A DNA stretch of 64,000 nt from assembly GCA_903837525.1 (NCBI GenBank), contig CAILUU010000054.1, positions 1-64,000 on the forward strand. The letters are read 5' to 3'. Positions within the stretch are counted from its first letter, which is position 1; every line of letters begins with the position of its first letter. The notes beneath the pieces are model-generated. The model was not told the origin of the DNA and did not search any database. It saw only the letters and a program-made list of their open reading frames with translations. Source of the DNA: an uncultured Bacteroidota bacterium. GTDB lineage: Bacteria; Bacteroidota; Bacteroidia; Chitinophagales; Chitinophagaceae. Below are positions 1 to 9,025 of the stretch, one piece after another. The position numbers and the translations under genes were made by a program.

Positions 1-3000
1 ATACCTAGTATTCGGTACGATTTAGGAGGAACCTTTACAAATGCAACAGTTAGTGGTTTACCAGCAGGAGTTACGTATACTTTCGCAGGAGGAATAATAA
101 CTATTTCTGGTACACCAACTGTATTTGGCACATTCCCTTATCTAATTTTACCAGTAGGGCCTTGCTTAGTTCCAGTGCCACCTGTTGGAGGCACTATAAC
201 CGTTGATAACGATGCTACTATTGCCTTAACATCTGCCGTAGGAACAGATAATCAAACAAAATGTATAAATACGTTAATAATAAATATTGATTACTTAGTT
301 GCAGGTGGCGGTACAGGTGCAACCATTGCATGGGTACCAAGTGTACCAACAGGTATTGTATTTACACCACTAGGTGGTAATAATTTTAGAATAAGTGGCA
401 CACCAACGGTGTCTGGTACATTTAATTATACCATTAGTACAACTGGTCCATGTATTAAACCAACTGTAACAGGTAGCTTAACAGTAACACCTGATGCTAC
501 AGTAACCTTAACAACAGCCAATAACAATCAAACGGTTTGTGTAAATAATGTTATAGCAACTATTCGCTATACTATTGGTGGCAGTGGAAATGGAGGTAGT
601 GTTAGTGGGTTACCAGCGGGAGTTACGGGAACTTACGCAGGAGGAATAATAACTATTTCTGGTACACCAACTGTATCTGGGGTATTTAATTTTATTATAA
701 ATCCAACAGGACCTTGTGCTTTTCCCATACCAGCTTTAGGCGGTACACTTACAGTAACTGGCGATGCAACAATTGCTCTTACCACTGCTGTAGGTACCAA
801 TAATCAAATAAGATGTAGAAATGTGGCTATTGCTAATATTGAATATTTTGTAGGAGGAACAGGAACTGGAGCAACCATTGCATGGGCACCAAGTGTACCA
901 ACAGGTATTGTATTTACACCATTAGGTGGTAATAATTTTAGAATAAGTGGCACACCAACGGTGTCTGGTACATTTAATTATACAATTAGCACCACAGGCC
1001 CTTGTGTTAAGCCAACAGCAAATGGAACCATAGTTGTTAATCAACTACCTGTAGCTTCTTACACGTTTACCACACCATCTTGTGCAAATAATACCATAAA
1101 CTTTACCAATACAACAAACCCTAATGCGGCAGGTGTTTCAACTTGGGCTTGGAATTTTGGAGACCCTGCAAGTGGTGCTGCAAATACATCTGCTTTATTT
1201 AACCCATCCCATACGTTTGCATTACCAGGTGGCTATACCGTTTCGTTAAATGCGGTAAATAGTAATGGTTGTATTAGTGACCCAAATGCTATTCAAAATG
1301 TTTTAGTAAACGATACCCCAAGGGCAGGTTTTATTATTCCTGAAGTTTGTTTAAGTGATACCTATGCACAGTTTTTGGATACAAGTAGAATTGCTACAGG
1401 AGCTATTATTAGCTGGCAATGGTATTTTGATGATCCAAATGCAACAGTGGCTAACCCAAATGTATCAACCTTGCAAAATCCAACACATAGTTATACGGCT
1501 GTTGGTATATACGATAGTGTACAATTAATTGTTACTAGTGCATTGGGTTGTAGAGATACCATTTTACAGTCATTAACTGTAAATGGTAGTTTTCCTGTAG
1601 CTAATTTTACAGTAAATAATTCAGCTACATTATGTGCTAATGATTCTGTTGCCATTGTGGAAGCTTCTACCGTTTTCCCTGGCGTAATAACTAAAATAGA
1701 AATTTATTGGGATAATACAAATTTTCCGGGAGTATTTCAAATAGATAACAACCCTTTTAGTGGAAAAATTTATCGACACTTATACCCAAATTTTCAAGCA
1801 CCGCTTACTAAAATATTCACTATTCGCTATAGGGCTTATTCTGGAGGTGTTTGTGTAAATGATAAGCTAACAAATATTACCGTTAATGCTGCGCCCTTGG
1901 TACAGTTTAATGCAATGCCAAATTCCTGTTTATTAATTCCTCCATTCCAAATAACACAAGTTAGTGAAATTGGGGGCGTGCCAGGCATTGGCGTTTATTC
2001 AGGACCGGGAGTTTCATCTACCGGCTTATTTACACCTGGTATTGCTGGCATTGGTACACACACTATATTATACACTTTTACATCTACTGCTGGAGGGTGT
2101 GTTGATACAATGAGTAATAGAATTACTGTATTGGATACTGCGCATGCTACCTTTAGTTATGTAACACCAACATGCCAAGGTGTACCAGTATCGTTTACCG
2201 ATTTATCTACTGCGCCATCAGGTGTAGTTTTGGCTAATACGGTTTGGGATTTTGGAGACGGTAGCGGTCTTCAAAACTTTGCACCAGGCAGTACATTTAC
2301 ACATGCTTTTCCTGGAGTTGGAAATTATACGGTTAGGATGTACAATGTAAGTGCTGCTGGTTGTTTAAGTAGAGATACTAGTGCTGTTATTACTATTAAA
2401 CCTAATCATATAATTACATTAACAGGAGCAAACAATGTTCAAACGGTGTGTATTAATGCACCCTTAAACCCAATTATATATACATTGGGCGGTGGTGCTA
2501 ACAATGCAACAGTTACTGGTTTGCCAGCAGGTGTTACAGCATCGGTAACAGGAACAACGTTAACCATACAAGGCTCTCCTACAACTACGGTAGCATCGCC
2601 ATTTAATTTTACGATTACTACTACGGGCAACGATTGTATAATTGCTACTGCTTCTGGAATAATTACTGTACAACCCGATCATACTATTGTATTGGCAACA
2701 GGTAACATCAATCAATCGGTTTGTGTAAATACGCCTATTGATGATATTACGTACACCATTGGTGGTGGGGCTGCAGGGTTCACTGTAACTGGCTTACCTC
2801 CAGGGGTAACCTCTGCAATTACTGGAAATACCATTACCATTAGTGGCACACCCACAACTACAGCAGGAGGCCCAATATTTAATTTTAGCATAACCACAAC
2901 CGGTAATACTTGCTTAACAGCAAATGCAATTGGTAGTATTAAGGTTAATCCTTACCCAGTGCCAACATTTACACCAGATAAGCCGGTGTATTGTATACCT

Positions 3001-4023
3001 GTAGCTACGGTTAAATTTAATAATGGCTCAACAATGCCAGATGGTACAGGAATGACTTATGTATGGGATTTTGATGATGTAGCCAGTGGTACGTTAAATA
3101 CTTCTACTGCTTTAAGTCCTACTCACTTTTTTGCAATACAACGTACTTACGATGTAAGACTTACTGCAACAAGTTTAGCAGTACTTAATGGTGGTGCAAT
3201 TGGTTGTACAAGAGATGTTGTTATACCATTAACTACCATAAAAGCACAACCTAAAGCTGCATTTACTACCAACAAACCAAGTGTTTGTATTGCAGATGAT
3301 GTAATATTTACTGATTTATCAGACCCTACTGTTGGTGCAACAACGGTAAGCAGATTTTGGGATTTTGATGGCGATGGAACATTTGAACCTGCAAACCCTA
3401 ATCCAACGGTAACGTATACTTATCCAATGGCTGGTACGTTTGCTCCAACTTTATACATTGTAAATAGTTTTGGTTGCCATAGCGATACATTACCTAAAGT
3501 ATTTACAGTTTTTCCTTACCCAACTGTAGATGCAGGTGTTAATAAAACCATTTTAGAATTTGGCTCTGTAACACTTAATCCTACTGTAACAGGAGATGTA
3601 ACAGATTATTTATGGACACCCAACATCTATTTTAATAATAATAATAGAGTAAAGCAACCAACAGCATCTAATATAAAAGATGATGTAACTTATAAACTAA
3701 CCGTTACGAGTAGGAGTGGGTGTACCGTAAGTGATGATGTAAGTATTAAAGTACTTAGGTTCCCTAAAATACCAAATACATTTACGCCAAATAACGATGG
3801 TATAAACGATAAATGGGTCATTGAATATTTAAATAGCTATCCTAATTGTAGAGTACAGGTATTTAGCCGTACTGGTCAGTTAGTATTTGAAAGTAAAGGA
3901 TATGGTACCCCTTGGAATGGTACACTTAAAGGAAAACAATTACCAGTTGATACGTACTATTATATTATAGAACCACAAGCTAATAGAGATCCTATTACTG
4001 GGTATGTAACGATTGTTAAATAG
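1..4023 (+). CDS. T9SS type B adhesin with Ig-like and PKD repeats (5' end outside window)
   Basis: The frame is open from base 1, so the start lies upstream and 1340 residues are visible. The N-terminal part is a tandem array of about 92-residue Ig-like modules, each ending in SGTPTV, a beta-rich stretch and a GPC motif. At least five PKD-type domains follow, recognised by WAWNFGDP (codon about 381), WQWYFDDP, VWDFGDG, VWDFDD and FWDFDGDG. Two more Ig-like modules lie in the middle, around bases 2400-2950. The last ~85 residues, from NTFTPNNDGINDKW to the end, are the gliding-motility-type C-terminal sorting domain (TIGR04131 type), which sends proteins out through the T9SS. The product is therefore probably a large secreted or surface adhesin. 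The gene directly downstream encodes a PorP/SprF protein, the known partner class for type B substrates. The ligand cannot be read from sequence. Confidence 0.9.
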   Translation: MPSIRYDLGGTFTNATVSGLPAGVTYTFAGGIITISGTPTVFGTFPYLILPVGPCLVPVPPVGGTITVDNDATIALTSAVGTDNQTKCINTLIINIDYLVAGGGTGATIAWVPSVPTGIVFTPLGGNNFRISGTPTVSGTFNYTISTTGPCIKPTVTGSLTVTPDATVTLTTANNNQTVCVNNVIATIRYTIGGSGNGGSVSGLPAGVTGTYAGGIITISGTPTVSGVFNFIINPTGPCAFPIPALGGTLTVTGDATIALTTAVGTNNQIRCRNVAIANIEYFVGGTGTGATIAWAPSVPTGIVFTPLGGNNFRISGTPTVSGTFNYTISTTGPCVKPTANGTIVVNQLPVASYTFTTPSCANNTINFTNTTNPNAAGVSTWAWNFGDPASGAANTSALFNPSHTFALPGGYTVSLNAVNSNGCISDPNAIQNVLVNDTPRAGFIIPEVCLSDTYAQFLDTSRIATGAIISWQWYFDDPNATVANPNVSTLQNPTHSYTAVGIYDSVQLIVTSALGCRDTILQSLTVNGSFPVANFTVNNSATLCANDSVAIVEASTVFPGVITKIEIYWDNTNFPGVFQIDNNPFSGKIYRHLYPNFQAPLTKIFTIRYRAYSGGVCVNDKLTNITVNAAPLVQFNAMPNSCLLIPPFQITQVSEIGGVPGIGVYSGPGVSSTGLFTPGIAGIGTHTILYTFTSTAGGCVDTMSNRITVLDTAHATFSYVTPTCQGVPVSFTDLSTAPSGVVLANTVWDFGDGSGLQNFAPGSTFTHAFPGVGNYTVRMYNVSAAGCLSRDTSAVITIKPNHIITLTGANNVQTVCINAPLNPIIYTLGGGANNATVTGLPAGVTASVTGTTLTIQGSPTTTVASPFNFTITTTGNDCIIATASGIITVQPDHTIVLATGNINQSVCVNTPIDDITYTIGGGAAGFTVTGLPPGVTSAITGNTITISGTPTTTAGGPIFNFSITTTGNTCLTANAIGSIKVNPYPVPTFTPDKPVYCIPVATVKFNNGSTMPDGTGMTYVWDFDDVASGTLNTSTALSPTHFFAIQRTYDVRLTATSLAVLNGGAIGCTRDVVIPLTTIKAQPKAAFTTNKPSVCIADDVIFTDLSDPTVGATTVSRFWDFDGDGTFEPANPNPTVTYTYPMAGTFAPTLYIVNSFGCHSDTLPKVFTVFPYPTVDAGVNKTILEFGSVTLNPTVTGDVTDYLWTPNIYFNNNNRVKQPTASNIKDDVTYKLTVTSRSGCTVSDDVSIKVLRFPKIPNTFTPNNDGINDKWVIEYLNSYPNCRVQVFSRTGQLVFESKGYGTPWNGTLKGKQLPVDTYYYIIEPQANRDPITGYVTIVK
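319..982 (+). repeat. 552-bp-period internal tandem repeat in the adhesin gene
   Basis: Bases 319-430 and 871-982 match over 112 bp with two visible mismatches, an offset of exactly 552 bp (184 codons). The sequence around base 61 matches that around 613 with the same offset, so the unit is a pair of Ig-like modules. The near identity, including silent positions, points to recent duplication or gene conversion. Confidence 0.8.
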
Positions 4024-4130
4024 TTGAAAATTGAAAGCTGAAAATTGGAAGTTGAAAATTAAAAGTAGGTAGATTGTGGTTACAATATATTTCAACTTTC
4101 AATTTTCAACTTTCAACTAACAAAAAAACC
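4024..4130. repeat. Degenerate heptamer repeat with inverted arms filling an intergenic spacer
   Basis: The spacer begins with several imperfect copies of a GTTGAAAATT-like unit (about 4023-4060). It ends with the reverse complement, TTTCAACTTTCAATTTTC-like units (about 4089-4118). A transcript could fold into a long imperfect hairpin between the adhesin and porP/sprF genes. It ends 12 bases before the porP start. The composition resembles short degenerate tandem repeats seen elsewhere in this window. Confidence 0.65.
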
Positions 4131-5162
4131 ATGAAAAAAATAGTTAGTGTAGGGTTGTTATGTTTTAGTAGTATTGCGGCAATGGCACAAGCCAAACCAT
4201 TTTATACACAATACATTTTAAACAATTATATTTTAAATCCTGCTGTTACGGGGATAGAAAATTATACAGATGTAAAAGCTAGTTACCGAAATCAATGGGT
4301 TGGTATAGAGGGTAACCCCACTACTAGTTATGTTACCTTACATGCACCCATTAATAAAAAAGATTTACGTACCAACATTACTTCGGTTGAAATACCTGGC
4401 GAAAACCCTAGAGGCAAGGGTTATTGGGATGAATACACCGTATCTGCCCCACACACAGGTGTTGGCTTAACTGCAGTAAATGACAGAGCTGGTTATATAA
4501 ATAGATGGAGTGTATATGGCGCATTTGCGTATCATAGACCGTTAACTGCAAACACAGCATTATCAGTTGGTTTTTTAGGAGGGTTTACCAGTGTTAATTT
4601 AGATAGAAGTAAAATTGTATGGGGTAGCTTAGATCCTAACGATCCTGCAATTGGCTATGCTAATGGAGAGTTAAAAAAATTAAAGCCAGAAGTTGGAGCT
4701 GGCCTTTGGCTTTACTCAAAAAATTATTTTGCTGGGGTGTCTGTTTTAAACATTATACCTGGCAAAAACAAGTTTGTACAAAGCGATAAATATGGAACAT
4801 TTTACACACCCAATTTTTTTGCAACTGCTGGATATCGTTTTTTCTTAAGCGATCAAATTTCTTGTCTTCCATCGTTAATGGCACAATATTATCAACCCGA
4901 GTTTTTAAATGTGCATACCAATGTTAAATTACAATATTTAGATAAATTTTGGATAGGAGGAAGTTATCGTTTTGCAGATTTAGTTGGTGGTTACAGTGGT
5001 ATGGTGGGCCTTAACGTAAGTAATAAATTTAACATTAGCTATGCTTATGAAAACGCTACTACAAGTAGGTTACGTACGTATACAAGAGGAACGCATGAAG
5101 TATTAGTGGGGTTTTTGTTGGGTAATAAATATGGAGATACTTGCCCAAGAAATATTTGGTAG
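4131..5162 (+). CDS. PorP/SprF family type IX secretion system membrane protein
   Basis: A 343-residue outer-membrane protein of the PorP/SprF family. These proteins help secrete or anchor T9SS type B substrates on the cell surface. The N-terminus is a signal peptide ending in MAQA, followed by the family hallmark QYILNNYILNPAVTGIENY and ASYRNQWVGIEG. The rest is beta-strand-rich, with family blocks such as GVGLTAVNDRAG and the SYAYENATTSRLRTYTRGTH C-terminal region. An in-frame start exists 19 codons upstream at 4074, but it would put a repeat-derived peptide before the signal peptide, so ATG 4131 is preferred. The gene follows the type B adhesin on the same strand, and the two probably form a substrate/partner pair. 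Confidence 0.9.
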   Translation: MKKIVSVGLLCFSSIAAMAQAKPFYTQYILNNYILNPAVTGIENYTDVKASYRNQWVGIEGNPTTSYVTLHAPINKKDLRTNITSVEIPGENPRGKGYWDEYTVSAPHTGVGLTAVNDRAGYINRWSVYGAFAYHRPLTANTALSVGFLGGFTSVNLDRSKIVWGSLDPNDPAIGYANGELKKLKPEVGAGLWLYSKNYFAGVSVLNIIPGKNKFVQSDKYGTFYTPNFFATAGYRFFLSDQISCLPSLMAQYYQPEFLNVHTNVKLQYLDKFWIGGSYRFADLVGGYSGMVGLNVSNKFNISYAYENATTSRLRTYTRGTHEVLVGFLLGNKYGDTCPRNIW

Positions 5163-5286
5163 GCGTTTGCTTTAAAACTTAAATACTATTCTTCATTCAA
5201 CTTAATTTTTTCTGCTACGGCATGCTCTTTTTTAAACTGTAACCTTAATAAGTTGGAAATTGTTTTAGCGATTTTTTTTGATACTA

Positions 5287-7275
5287 TTATTTTTTAGTTG
5301 AAATATCGTACCACGATTTTATTTTAATATCTAAACTATTTTTCTTGATAAAATGAGTATCCTTGGCCCTTATGACTTTTTCCTCGTTTGCCTTTAAATC
5401 AAAGTAATTTTCGCTTAATTCAAGATCTTTCTTATTGGTACTTAGACAAACATATTTTGCATCTACATTGCTTTTAATAGTAAACGAATGTTCGCCATGC
5501 TGCTTTATGGTAAAGGTTGGTTTTTTAAGGTTTAAATTTTTTGGGTAGATGGAATCTTTTTGTAGCACAATATCATCTCTATATGCCTCTTTAACGGCAT
5601 ACCAGGCTGCTTTAGGCTCTCTGCTAAAGTCAGTAATACTCCAACTGGTAACAGGCCAACAATCGTTTAATTGCCACAAAAGCGTACCCATATTTTTGGG
5701 GTATTTACTCCGATGTAGGGTTATACTATTTTTTAAAATATAATACTGTAAGCATTGTGTTAAGTAGGTATAATTTTCTAAAGAAAGGGTAGTAAGTTTA
5801 GTTGGATCTATAAAATAACGATGTAAGTAGTGGTTTAATTTTTTAAACCCCTCATTTGCTTTTTGATGTGCATTAATAATGGGGGAGAAGATGCTTCTAT
5901 CTTTTTCGTTAGTATAACTTTTTACCGTATTCCAGTTGGGCATGGCTTGCATACCATACTCACTAATAAACCTACCAGTTTTATTTTCAAACACTTCCCA
6001 GTCTTCTAAACCCCACCAAACGCCCCAATAATGGCTATCGCCTTCGGTAAAACTTTCATTGTGCCCCCAACCATTTTTTGGCGAGGTTGAAATGTATGGC
6101 CTTACGCCATCAAACTCTTTTACCCAAGCAGGCAAGCTATCTACAAATAATTTTTTATAATCGTTCCAAACTTTAGCACTATCGGCGTTATGCAAATTAA
6201 ATTGATTTTGCCAACCCCAATTTTTCCAAGCTTCGTCTATTTCATTATTGCCGCACCACAATACTATACAGTGGTGCTGGCGCAATCGTTCAATCTGATA
6301 TTTTACTTCTTCTTTTACATTTTGCATAAAAGCATCATCGGCAGGGTACATGCCACCAGCAAACATAAAATCTTGCCAAACCATTATGCCCATTTCATCG
6401 CATAAATCGTAAAATTCATCTGCTTCGTAAACACCGCCACCCCATACTCGAAGCATATTCATATTAGCATCCTTTGCCCTTTGTAAAAGCTTTCGGTAAT
6501 CTTGTTTTTTAACAGAGGGCAAAAAAATATTTGCCGGAATCCAATTAGCACCTTTTATATAAATTGGTTTTCCGTTTTGTTCAAAATAAAAAGATGTACC
6601 AATGGAGTCGGGGAGTTGGATTAGTTTTGCGACAGGCAAATAGATTTGTTGATCTTCCATTTTAAATTGATAAGCTTGTAATCTCACTCCTTTCCAAATT
6701 CCACATCCAACAAATTTTGGCCCCCAATCCCAACCAAATTGAAAGGGAGCTTTACGGACGTATACTCTATTATTATCTGGCAAAACCAAGGGTAACATAG
6801 TTTTAGCAATACTATCTACTTTTTTTTGTGCCGAATAAAAAATTATTTTTAATTCGTTACTCTTTTTTTTTAGGATAGCTTTTACTTCAACTGTAAAGCA
6901 TCTAAACATATTATTTGCTTGTAAAATTAGTTTGCTATTTAAGTAAACATCTGCATAAGTATCTAGCCCATCAAATATCAACTCAATATTTTCTTGACCA
7001 AAAGTTTTAGCATCTACATCAAATGTTTTTTTATAGGCCCAATTTAATGTGTCTATCCATTGTAGTTTACGTTCATTATCTCTATAAAATGGGTCAGGTA
7101 TTAATTTATTTGCTAGTAAATCGGTATGTATGGTGCCAGGTACAGTTGCTTTGTACCATTTGTTTTTTTCGTGTTGGCTAAACTGCCAATTATTATTTAA
7201 AGAGATGGATGTGTTTTGAGCAAAGGATGATTTACAATAAAATAAAATTGAAATTATAGCGACTATTTTTTTCAT
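5287..7275 (-). CDS. GH2 beta-mannosidase-like glycosidase, missing both spacer Ig-like domains
   Basis: A secreted glycoside hydrolase of family GH2, closest to beta-mannosidase, with a signal peptide ending SSFAQ. Residues 25-200 are the sugar-binding jelly-roll domain, with FDGLDTYADVYLN and FGWDWGP. The TIM barrel starts at KGANWIP (residue 241). The acid/base is E345 in CGNNE and the nucleophile is E439 in ISEYGMQ. Residues about 575-662 match the C-terminal beta domain. Bacteroidota beta-mannosidases usually have about 820-865 residues in five domains. Here only about 20 residues join the sugar-binding domain to the barrel (205-222), and the barrel runs almost directly into the last domain (565-578). 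The second and fourth domains are therefore absent, while the reading frame and catalytic residues are kept. Activity is uncertain. Confidence 0.85.
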   Translation of the reverse strand: MKKIVAIISILFYCKSSFAQNTSISLNNNWQFSQHEKNKWYKATVPGTIHTDLLANKLIPDPFYRDNERKLQWIDTLNWAYKKTFDVDAKTFGQENIELIFDGLDTYADVYLNSKLILQANNMFRCFTVEVKAILKKKSNELKIIFYSAQKKVDSIAKTMLPLVLPDNNRVYVRKAPFQFGWDWGPKFVGCGIWKGVRLQAYQFKMEDQQIYLPVAKLIQLPDSIGTSFYFEQNGKPIYIKGANWIPANIFLPSVKKQDYRKLLQRAKDANMNMLRVWGGGVYEADEFYDLCDEMGIMVWQDFMFAGGMYPADDAFMQNVKEEVKYQIERLRQHHCIVLWCGNNEIDEAWKNWGWQNQFNLHNADSAKVWNDYKKLFVDSLPAWVKEFDGVRPYISTSPKNGWGHNESFTEGDSHYWGVWWGLEDWEVFENKTGRFISEYGMQAMPNWNTVKSYTNEKDRSIFSPIINAHQKANEGFKKLNHYLHRYFIDPTKLTTLSLENYTYLTQCLQYYILKNSITLHRSKYPKNMGTLLWQLNDCWPVTSWSITDFSREPKAAWYAVKEAYRDDIVLQKDSIYPKNLNLKKPTFTIKQHGEHSFTIKSNVDAKYVCLSTNKKDLELSENYFDLKANEEKVIRAKDTHFIKKNSLDIKIKSWYDISTKK

Positions 7276-7313
7276 TAATGCACTTTAAGTAAACGCAATT
7301 TATTTGTAAAAGC

Positions 7314-7472
7314 TTAGGTTTTACTGGTATTTATACTAATGTTTGCTTCTATGGTAGTATTTAATTTATCTAAATCTAAAACTGTTTTGTCGCCATAATC
7401 ATTAGTATTTGTACCAAACCCAGTATTATTTTCGGTTTTTGCTTTACTATTTATTTTACGGAGTATTGCCAT
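7314..7472 (-). CDS. Small ORF resembling the N-terminus of bacterial Kir potassium channels
   Basis: A 51-codon frame beginning MAILRKINSK and containing ENNTGFGTNTNDYG. From memory, this closely matches the cytoplasmic N-terminus of Bacteroidota inward-rectifier potassium channels (NTGFGTN..YGGR). There is no transmembrane or pore segment. After YG the similarity fades and the frame ends, and other frames do not restore it. It lies 38 bp upstream of the glycosidase on the same strand. A TATCTTTG -7 element lies about 43 bp before the ATG. It may be a remnant of a lost channel gene or a small protein that shares the motif. A longer reading from a TTG at 7517 would overlap the promoter and is not favoured. 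Confidence 0.4.
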   Translation of the reverse strand: MAILRKINSKAKTENNTGFGTNTNDYGDKTVLDLDKLNTTIEANISINTSKT

Positions 7473-7514
7473 GGTTAAATAATGAAATTTTATCGCTTTA
7501 TTTGTAAACCAATA

Positions 7515-7522
7515 CAAAGATA
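7515..7522 (-). promoter_or_regulatory. Bacteroidota -7 element (TATCTTTG)
   Basis: Reads TATCTTTG on the minus strand, 43 bp upstream of the small Kir-like ORF. It matches the TAnnTTTG consensus used by the primary sigma factor of Bacteroidota. No clear -33 TTTG was identified. Confidence 0.5.
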
Positions 7523-7534
7523 GGTTTACTACAA

Positions 7535-8734
7535 ATGCAACTAAGTAAGTTACTATACAAAAATATTTTTTGGCGAGGATTAAATATGGCTAGTGTTTTT
7601 GTATTGAATGTATTAATAGCACAGGTTTTTGGAGCTGCAAATTACGGTAGTTTATTTTACTATATAAATACACTTGCTTTTATAGTGCTATTAGTTGGTT
7701 TTAGTTTAGATTCAAGTTTTACATTCTACAATGCAAAGCCTTCTACTAATACTACCCAATTTATAAAAATAGCTATAGTGTGGAGCCTTTGCGGTGCTTT
7801 GCTAGCAACATTTTTTGTATTTTTTTACAATAAAATTTTAAACGACAGCTTTAGTACAACTAATTGTTTTATGTATGTTGGAGGCATGTTGTTGCTCACT
7901 TTTTTTACAGCTTTATTTAATGCAAAGTACCATTATTTTACACAAAATTTAACCATAGCTATCGCTAATACTATTTTAGCTATTTCGTTGTTATTTTTAA
8001 AAAATGATTTTAATGCGTTTACTCAGTTATTTTTTTTAAGTGTTTTAGCACAAGGGGTAGCTATTGCTTTTAGCTATATATTAAAATACAGGCAGAAAAT
8101 GCCCTTGCAAAACATTGATAAAATTGCCCTCAAACCTCTCTTAAAATATGCTTCTATTGCCTTTATAGGTAATGTTTTATTTTTTTTAATGTATAGGGTA
8201 GACTATTGGTTTATAGATTATTTTGTAAAAGATAAAATATTGTTGGGTAATTATATCCAGGTATCTAAAATAGGACAGTTGTTTATAGTAATTCCCAGCA
8301 TAGTGGCCTCTACTATATTTGCTGTAACGGCAGAGGGTAAAAAAGAAAACATGGGGCAAAAAACAATTAAACTAAGTAAAATATTATGTGTAAGTACTTT
8401 TATATTGTGTTTACCTTTATTAATTTGGGGTAAGTGGATATTTCCATTTCTTTTTGGGAAAACATTTACACTTATGTATCAGCCATTTTTGTTATTGTTC
8501 CCAGGCATATTGGCATTGACTATTCTTCTTCCATATGCAGCACTTTACTCTGGAAAAAATAAAATTAATCAAAAAGTTATAGGTGCATCTCTTAGCTTAT
8601 TTATACTTATAGTTTTTGATATTTTTTTAATACCCACATATAATATTAATGGTGCAGCTTTAGCCAGTAGTATTGGATATTTTATTTATAGTATGTACTT
8701 GATTTATCATTCTAAAACCTTGAATCAAGATTAG
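7535..8734 (+). CDS. Polysaccharide biosynthesis flippase (Wzx/MATE-like)
   Basis: A 399-residue, highly hydrophobic protein with about 10-12 predicted membrane segments. It belongs to the oligosaccharide flippase (polysaccharide_synt/MurJ-Wzx) type of exporters, which move lipid-linked sugars across the inner membrane. The N-terminus (NIFWRGLNMASVFVLNVLIA, then FGAANYGSLFYY) has the typical helix 1 followed by the G..NYG block. No glycosyltransferase genes adjoin it, although a hexapeptide acyltransferase lies 300 bp downstream on the other strand. The substrate is unknown. It is shorter than the second flippase in this window (504 residues) and only distantly similar to it. Confidence 0.8.
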   Translation: MQLSKLLYKNIFWRGLNMASVFVLNVLIAQVFGAANYGSLFYYINTLAFIVLLVGFSLDSSFTFYNAKPSTNTTQFIKIAIVWSLCGALLATFFVFFYNKILNDSFSTTNCFMYVGGMLLLTFFTALFNAKYHYFTQNLTIAIANTILAISLLFLKNDFNAFTQLFFLSVLAQGVAIAFSYILKYRQKMPLQNIDKIALKPLLKYASIAFIGNVLFFLMYRVDYWFIDYFVKDKILLGNYIQVSKIGQLFIVIPSIVASTIFAVTAEGKKENMGQKTIKLSKILCVSTFILCLPLLIWGKWIFPFLFGKTFTLMYQPFLLLFPGILALTILLPYAALYSGKNKINQKVIGASLSLFILIVFDIFLIPTYNINGAALASSIGYFIYSMYLIYHSKTLNQD

Positions 8735-9025
8735 TAGAAGCAAATAGAACTTTTTTTAAAATTTGTAACTAGTTAGCAAAAAAATTACTTTTAAGTTTTT
8801 CTTTTTTCAAAAATTTATATTACGGTGTTTGGTAACGAGGAGCACTTTTTTTATTAACTATTTTTTTGCTATTTATTAATGTTGGTATAAGTCTGGTTTT
8901 TTGACACAACTTTAGCAGTTTTATGTTTTTATGATGGCACAGCTTGGAAAAAAGTAAGCCATTCAGCAATGTAAAATGTATAGTTAAATTTAAAAGGAGA
9001 GAAGGCTTGAAAATAATTCAAGATT
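8735..9025. other. AT-rich intergenic stretch, no gene recognised
   Basis: This 291-bp gap between convergent genes holds long T-runs and no frame that looks coding in either direction. The segment around 8885-8915 recalls insertion-sequence ends, but I cannot support a call. Confidence 0.4.

Noticed and set aside
5178-5280. Minus-strand stretch reading KKIAKTISNLLRLQFKKEHA and on, just after the glycosidase stop
   Set aside because: It looks slightly protein-like and ends in a stop, but has no start codon, is only about 35 codons, and matches nothing I know; possibly a gene-end remnant, not supportable.
8885-8920. GTCTGGTTTTTTGACACAACTTT-like segment resembling an insertion-sequence end
   Set aside because: No partner repeat, no transposase frame and no target duplication were found.
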